Positions 54,101 to 56,786 of a stretch of 56,786 nt of DNA are shown in pieces (the stretch's first letter is position 1; the number at the start of each line of letters is the position of its first letter). The stretch comes from Oscillospiraceae bacterium (GTDB lineage: Bacteria; Bacillota; Clostridia; Oscillospirales; UBA929): assembly GCA_009780275.1 (NCBI GenBank), contig WRAI01000013.1:1-56786 (forward strand). Reading direction: 5' to 3'. Position numbers and translations under genes: made by a program. The notes below the pieces were generated by a model that saw nothing but the letters and a program-made list of their open reading frames with translations, made no database searches and had not been told where the DNA came from.

Positions 54101-56786
54101 TTGTGCTTGATAGTGCCGATGATTCAAGCAATGGCATAGTACCCCTGTCTATTTCCAGAAATACATTTGTCATGACGGGCGGGTACATTGAAGAAAACGA
54201 AGCCCGGTTAAGCGGCGGCGGTGTGTATGTTGAACAAGACGGCGATTTCTTGATGTCCGGCGGATATATCCGCGACAACCAGGCAACTGTCAACGGCGGC
54301 GGCGTTAATATTACCGACGAAGGCACAACTTTTGTCATGACAGGCGGCATGATTGGCCACGAAGACCCAAATTACGGCAACACAGCGGCCGGCGGTGGCG
54401 GTGTATGGGTCGGCAACGATGCAACATTTGAAATGCGTATTGCGGTGTCCGGCAGCGGACTGAGCCAAGCGATAAGCGGGTTTGCCAACGAGCTAAGCGG
54501 CATTATGCCGTTGAGTGGTGATGTAAGCGTTATCACAGGCAATACGGCTATTAACGGCGGCGGTGTGTTTGTGGATAACACAACATTTGATATGTACGCA
54601 GGCAGGATCTGCAACAACACGGCGACGGAAACCGGCGGCGGTGTGTTTGTCACCGGTGGAGACGGCGAGTTTACCATGGCCGGCGGTACGATTGGTCATA
54701 CCACGAACGCGACGCTCGGCAATACAGCCGTCAGCGGCGGCGGTGTGACTGCGCGTGCGGGTGCAAGCTTTGTGATGGAACAGAGCGGTACTGCGCCGAA
54801 TTTGAGCAGCGGCACGATTGTGAACAATGTGGCCAGCGGCACAAATTTCTCAGAAGGCGGCGGCGGTGTTTGGATAGGCGGCATTGATACTACATTTGAC
54901 ATGACCGGCGGTTTGATTGAAAGAAATACTGCTGTATCAGGCGGCGGCGTAGCTGTGGTCGGCGGCGCGTTGTTTGAGATGAACTTGGGTTCGGGCGACA
55001 GCTCCGGCACCATTCAGAACAACACAGCCACGGGTGCCGGAATTGTTTTGCCTGTACGCCCTTATGACGTAGGCGGCGGCGGCGTATACTTGGCCAGTGA
55101 TGTAGCGGCCAACCCCAGTAGGTTTATATTAAACGCGGGCGTTATCGGCAGCGAAACTGTGGGCTATGGAAACTATACCCCTAGACATGGCGGTGGCATC
55201 TTCGTCCGTCGAAATGCGACTTTTGAAATGAATGGTGGTTATATCGTAGGAAATGAAGCTGGTCAATGCGGCGGCGGTGTAAACGTAGGCATGGATGACG
55301 GCAACTTTATGACCATGAACGATGGCATGATTGGCGGCGCTGAGCCGGGTTCCGGCAATGTGGCGGGCACAGCCGGCGGCGGCGTTCGCCTAGGCGCCAA
55401 CACATCTTTCATGACAGGTGGTTATATCGTAGGTAATCTAGCACCCGAAGGCGGCGGCGTCCGCATAGATGGTGATACCGCAACGACCTTTATGATGACA
55501 GATGGTACAATAGAGCAAAACCGAGCCAACTTTGGCGGCGGTGTGTCGGTAACTCGTATTTTTGACATGATGGGCGGTGTGATTGAAAATAATCGCCGCA
55601 ACCGATTGGATAATAATGCCGTTACAGCCGGCGGCGGCGTATGGGTAAACGGCGAGGGCGCATCATTTTCGATGACCGGCGGTGTGATTGGCGATGAAGA
55701 TCGCGACTACGGCAACCGTGCTCTCAACGGCGGTGGTGTATGGGTTGGCGCCGGATCGAGCTTTGCAATGGGAAACGGTACAATTCTTGGCAACGAGGCC
55801 ACTTCAGATGGCGGTGGTGTACATGTTACCGGCAGTGCGACGGTTTCGGGCAATGTTGTTCCGTCAAGCTTTAATATGACCGGCGGCACCATCGGCGGCG
55901 ACCCCGAAGAAGACGAAGGTAACACAGCTCAAAACGGCGGCGGTGTATGGGTTGGCGACGGCGCGAGCTTTGATATGCGTCAGCCTATTATGATGATGTC
56001 TGACAACGAAGCCGGCAGTCTGCGAGATTTGCTGCGCGGCGCACGGTCAATGGCCGGCGGTACGATCGTGGGCAATGTGGCGACCAGCGCAGTGACCAAC
56101 GCGGGCGGCGGCGGTGTGTTTGTAACGGGACGCGATTCTACATTTGATATGCTTGCCGGGTTTATTAGAGAAAATAATGCTCTCAACGGCGGCGGTGTGA
56201 ATTTGACAAGTGGCGGCAGAATGGATCTGTTAAGCGGTCAAATCCATAGAAATGATGCGACTGTAAATGGCGGCGGTGTGTTTGTAAGTTCTCCTGTACC
56301 CGTAGTTTCCGGCGATCTTGCGAGGATACCTGCTACTCTCAATATGTCCGGAGGAACCATTGGCGGAGATAGCCCGGCCGAAAGAAACACAGCGAATCGC
56401 GGTGCCGGTGCGCTTGCCGGCAATGGCGGAAGAATTGAGATGACCGGCGGCACCATCAGTCATAATGCATCAAGGACGACCGGCGGCGGTATAGAGATAG
56501 CTGGCGGGGCAACGGGGACTGGTGGCCTCCCCGGGATTGACAGCACCTTTGTTATGAGAAGTGGCCTCATCGCTAATAATACAGCTGTTACAAATGGCGG
56601 CGGCGTACTTCAAAGCGGCATTTTCCATATGTACGGCGGTACGATCGGCGGCGTCGGCCAAGCTAACGAAGCTATACGCGGCGGTGGCGTACATGTAGTG
56701 ATGGGAACGTTTGACATCCGCGGGAGTGACTCGAAGGAGATTTCAAACAACGAAGCGCATTACGGGGGCGGCGTGTATGTCGTGAC
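48124..56786 (+). CDS. Giant beta-helix surface protein, 3' end beyond the window
   Basis: The frame opens with ATG at 48124 behind GGGAGGG and stays open to the last base, giving at least 2887 residues. I translated the lines from 48121 to about 51120 fully and checked the frame at several later points and at the end. A membrane/signal helix covers residues about 14-36, followed by an acidic Asp/Glu-rich linker (to about 220). The first beta-helix spans about 290-620. A non-repetitive region (about 620-930) contains beta-domains. The second, longer helix runs from about 935 to the end, built of dozens of repeats of the form GGGV-x-(V)-x-x-x-A-x-F-x-M-x-GG-x-I-x-x-N-x-A. It resembles the divergent 1105-residue protein. 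It is probably an adhesin; the anchor would lie beyond the window. Confidence 0.85.
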   Translation, partial: MKSTYLRDNQSNRTISVLLILLSALAVFAAVAFIGTTYGDNEPGDATGYYGTEYPEGIHVEMDADGNIVVTPSDVTYDVEEEDDVIRIILPAQADENDVFVNLLDGWTYEIEAFDGEATVDTDTGVETNDSLDGDALDTELPELTSDESESDDEDGEAGENGYIIITITPPVDGEDGYEASGQEENQNTQEANNNAEEVAANGNGYVGITPFNLTPPEVNLPSGIAIHNVTHGGTTAGGLRWAMSQSSPRAIRLMNNITIDGTAIAAAGTTHIFSDTDDIEEAFSITRNGGTARHFTLTGTMHIWNATVRSDLPAGTGARGGIAITAAAGRLHLEIGSTISHNRASRGGGVLVTTGQLTMRAGATISHNISTITGTGAGGGGGVHISRSSGADNSIMHMHGGTISHNTAAHGGAGIQLAASGESGHATLHMHGGTIEYNTAGNTGGGLHANSDTTVTMQGEIIIHGNEAATSGGGIRIFNTDGMTINLSAGSRITDNTAGTFGGGISLLSSNHGIHANGVTFDGNTAGGNGGAIHVEAILSNANSGNPATRRAVVVHNSTFTNNRATNGGAIYMAVGNLPAGAASTTLVLGQNVTFNNNSASHGMRVDDNLEWRNRSVVHPGVAAGSGALQSASLEWIGVNPGVANPPAGQSPVVAMRRHVFNNYDINARDWNYLREVTYEVIGTAASDCNMTATLTQLTRPRSISGTGAFTGAAIPANLQAIESGTLVVVGFTGTASQTQVSYDVTRPTDSIVVNWYINAPATLSTIPLSPVRRDDFHPARVIANPAAPIAANGYVPIPDIVQVRIDDATDWMRLNHAINTLDPQTIVIHPSFAISGQTEGMVGSTFNLVITDPGDGYTITTVPIGATLPAPANSAHAISVTRLVNVQAAAGADIVLRMPYPGMLTQPGGTVMGAPWVTTVNNLSRHFHVEGSGDFTIGALAGGTLTIDGNADAFAGNRGGIRVSGATAELAMTGGSVVYNNRAVIGGGLFVQNATVTMSGNASIESNHATTTVSDTDINHPSTGRLDAHGGGVFLQNANLTMNDTARIINNEVRIRFINETRLSTPTPTIPIPAANVNANGNLQGAMPFGMPHIAFGIERSGNGGGVHMQGNSSVLTMNNNSRIDGNGAIAQYTNRVPGSRLNGHTSALGGGVFVSFSNATGVGTAGAIHMNQNASISNNFTSIVNAEGSDPLTSDTYNPTNPVQTPPLPPAQRPFTPEYIAQNRRTVTHENVGSGAGVYLEDGAQLMMNNSSRIAGNRSTARTSVTSGGAGIYVHDATVEMRNNAVVGGDSFAERNTFHEGSSAHGAGILVRGAAARVRMFNESRVSFNHVGASNTSGGGGIAVTAGNTLNIVGDAALANANLLVTDDARIHSNSGGGQGGGLSLGGGTVVIQGNAIVERNMVTQSGAGAGISVGGGELRVRGNASVRNHNVMRGTGASSYDMPPAAGARNANNNGSGILVSPPNPGAGNPGGNAAVVHMYGNAQLYGNLARWNGGGVQVNGVNATFNMSGNAQIRNNDAQGFDGFGGGGVWLQNGIFNMDGGFIHSNRALGTTGQYGGGGVMINSAGSNAPAFAPANPRFNLNSGEIGGHTPLNIFGTPTPRVANRAERGGGVRINAGTFNMNGGLITSHRYGGPTGMGAIQEGGGVHMSGEEANFNFRGGMIGDPTYVSANHAHSGGGVWVGNGATFEMNAGSTGSGVIAGNFGSLSGGGVHVVDAEFTMNAGWIYRNSAFHGGGVYVTGGDAEFTMTGGTIGGDFDQGEGNAATYGGGVFITRSAEFEMIDGKINGNTGNGGSGAGVHVRGGADFVMRDGEINENYATDAGGGGVAVGRYTNFPQDGFGPIITGISSFTMYDGEIVGNASIVGGGVLAYMNGIFTMEGGLIEQNEITFSAFFPMALGGGGVAIFADSFFYMEDGIIRDHDILNEGSGLWVGHLHEGSYSIATMNGGRIYDNKGSRGGGVYVHGLRPVAAAAALSAALDDDDYAWMALVLDSADDSSNGIVPLSISRNTFVMTGGYIEENEARLSGGGVYVEQDGDFLMSGGYIRDNQATVNGGGVNITDEGTTFVMTGGMIGHEDPNYGNTAAGGGGVWVGNDATFEMRIAVSGSGLSQAISGFANELSGIMPLSGDVSVITGNTAINGGGVFVDNTTFDMYAGRICNNTATETGGGVFVTGGDGEFTMAGGTIGHTTNATLGNTAVSGGGVTARAGASFVMEQSGTAPNLSSGTIVNNVASGTNFSEGGGGVWIGGIDTTFDMTGGLIERNTAVSGGGVAVVGGALFEMNLGSGDSSGTIQNNTATGAGIVLPVRPYDVGGGGVYLASDVAANPSRFILNAGVIGSETVGYGNYTPRHGGGIFVRRNATFEMNGGYIVGNEAGQCGGGVNVGMDDGNFMTMNDGMIGGAEPGSGNVAGTAGGGVRLGANTSFMTGGYIVGNLAPEGGGVRIDGDTATTFMMTDGTIEQNRANFGGGVSVTRIFDMMGGVIENNRRNRLDNNAVTAGGGVWVNGEGASFSMTGGVIGDEDRDYGNRALNGGGVWVGAGSSFAMGNGTILGNEATSDGGGVHVTGSATVSGNVVPSSFNMTGGTIGGDPEEDEGNTAQNGGGVWVGDGASFDMRQPIMMMSDNEAGSLRDLLRGARSMAGGTIVGNVATSAVTNAGGGGVFVTGRDSTFDMLAGFIRENNALNGGGVNLTSGGRMDLLSGQIHRNDATVNGGGVFVSSPVPVVSGDLARIPATLNMSGGTIGGDSPAERNTANRGAGALAGNGGRIEMTGGTISHNASRTTGGGIEIAGGATGTGGLPGIDSTFVMRSGLIANNTAVTNGGGVLQSGIFHMYGGTIGGVGQANEAIRGGGVHVVMGTFDIRGSDSKEISNNEAHYGGGVYVV

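Noticed and set aside
48351..56694. Many minus-strand ORFs rich in Thr-Pro-Pro-Pro or Thr-Ala-Ala-Ala
   Set aside because: They are mirror images of the GGC-GGC-GGT-GTG repeat codons of the giant rightward gene, which is open across the whole region.
1..56786. CRISPR arrays, rRNA genes or insertion sequences
   Set aside because: No regularly spaced repeat-spacer structure, no rRNA sequence and no transposase was seen. The regular repeats in the last 9 kb are coding.

Overview
The window comes from a low-to-mid GC Gram-positive bacterium, most likely an uncultured or little-studied member of the Clostridia. The evidence is the S-layer-homology (SLH) wall anchor, a sortase-type C-terminus, a LytR-CpsA-Psr protein, a PadR/DUF1700/DUF4097 operon, single-chain glycyl-tRNA synthetase, Firmicutes-type GalT, many strong GGAGG ribosome sites and consensus sigma-A promoters. 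No species name can be given from sequence alone.

Bases 1-11,800 are mostly housekeeping. They hold tRNA-Leu, a large SLH-anchored metallophosphoesterase, glycyl-tRNA synthetase, a DD-carboxypeptidase translationally coupled to a VanW protein, an HPr-like protein without its catalytic histidine, the methylthiotransferase MtaB, ribosomal protein L32 and the magnesium transporter MgtE. The mgtE leader carries a small overlapping upstream ORF that begins Met-Asp-Pro-Asp.

Bases 11,900-15,470 form an accessory block just downstream of tRNA-Thr. A 24-bp direct repeat flanks about 3.2 kb containing members of a Cys-motif family of unknown function, a decayed tail of another member and a gene frameshifted in an A7 run. 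Bases 15,490-20,900 hold a PadR-DUF1700-DUF4097 operon, galT, and a DUF1576 membrane protein fused to a GNAT acetyltransferase.

Bases 21,100-42,400 are one long rightward surface-polysaccharide operon. It encodes the chain-length regulator and tyrosine kinase, a WbpM-like dehydratase, an LCP ligase, the priming sugar transferase, glycosyltransferases, a polymerase, a flippase, a LicD/cytidylyltransferase pair for alditol-phosphate decoration, and CapE-CapF-CapG for UDP-N-acetyl-L-fucosamine. The same run of tightly spaced genes continues into a short glycyl radical enzyme, its activase and a membrane-anchored GDSL hydrolase.

Bases 42,400-56,786 are a surface-adhesin locus. A leftward operon encodes a LytTR regulator with a degenerate receiver, a membrane-anchored Cys-pair repeat protein, a tiny membrane protein and a 1105-residue beta-helix wall protein. 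Divergently, a giant beta-helix protein of at least 2887 residues starts at 48,124 and is still open at the end of the window. Between them lie a 21-bp-period direct repeat placed like a LytTR operator and a strong promoter. This adhesin locus, the glycyl radical enzyme attached to the polysaccharide operon, and the mgtE leader ORF are the best candidates for undescribed biology.
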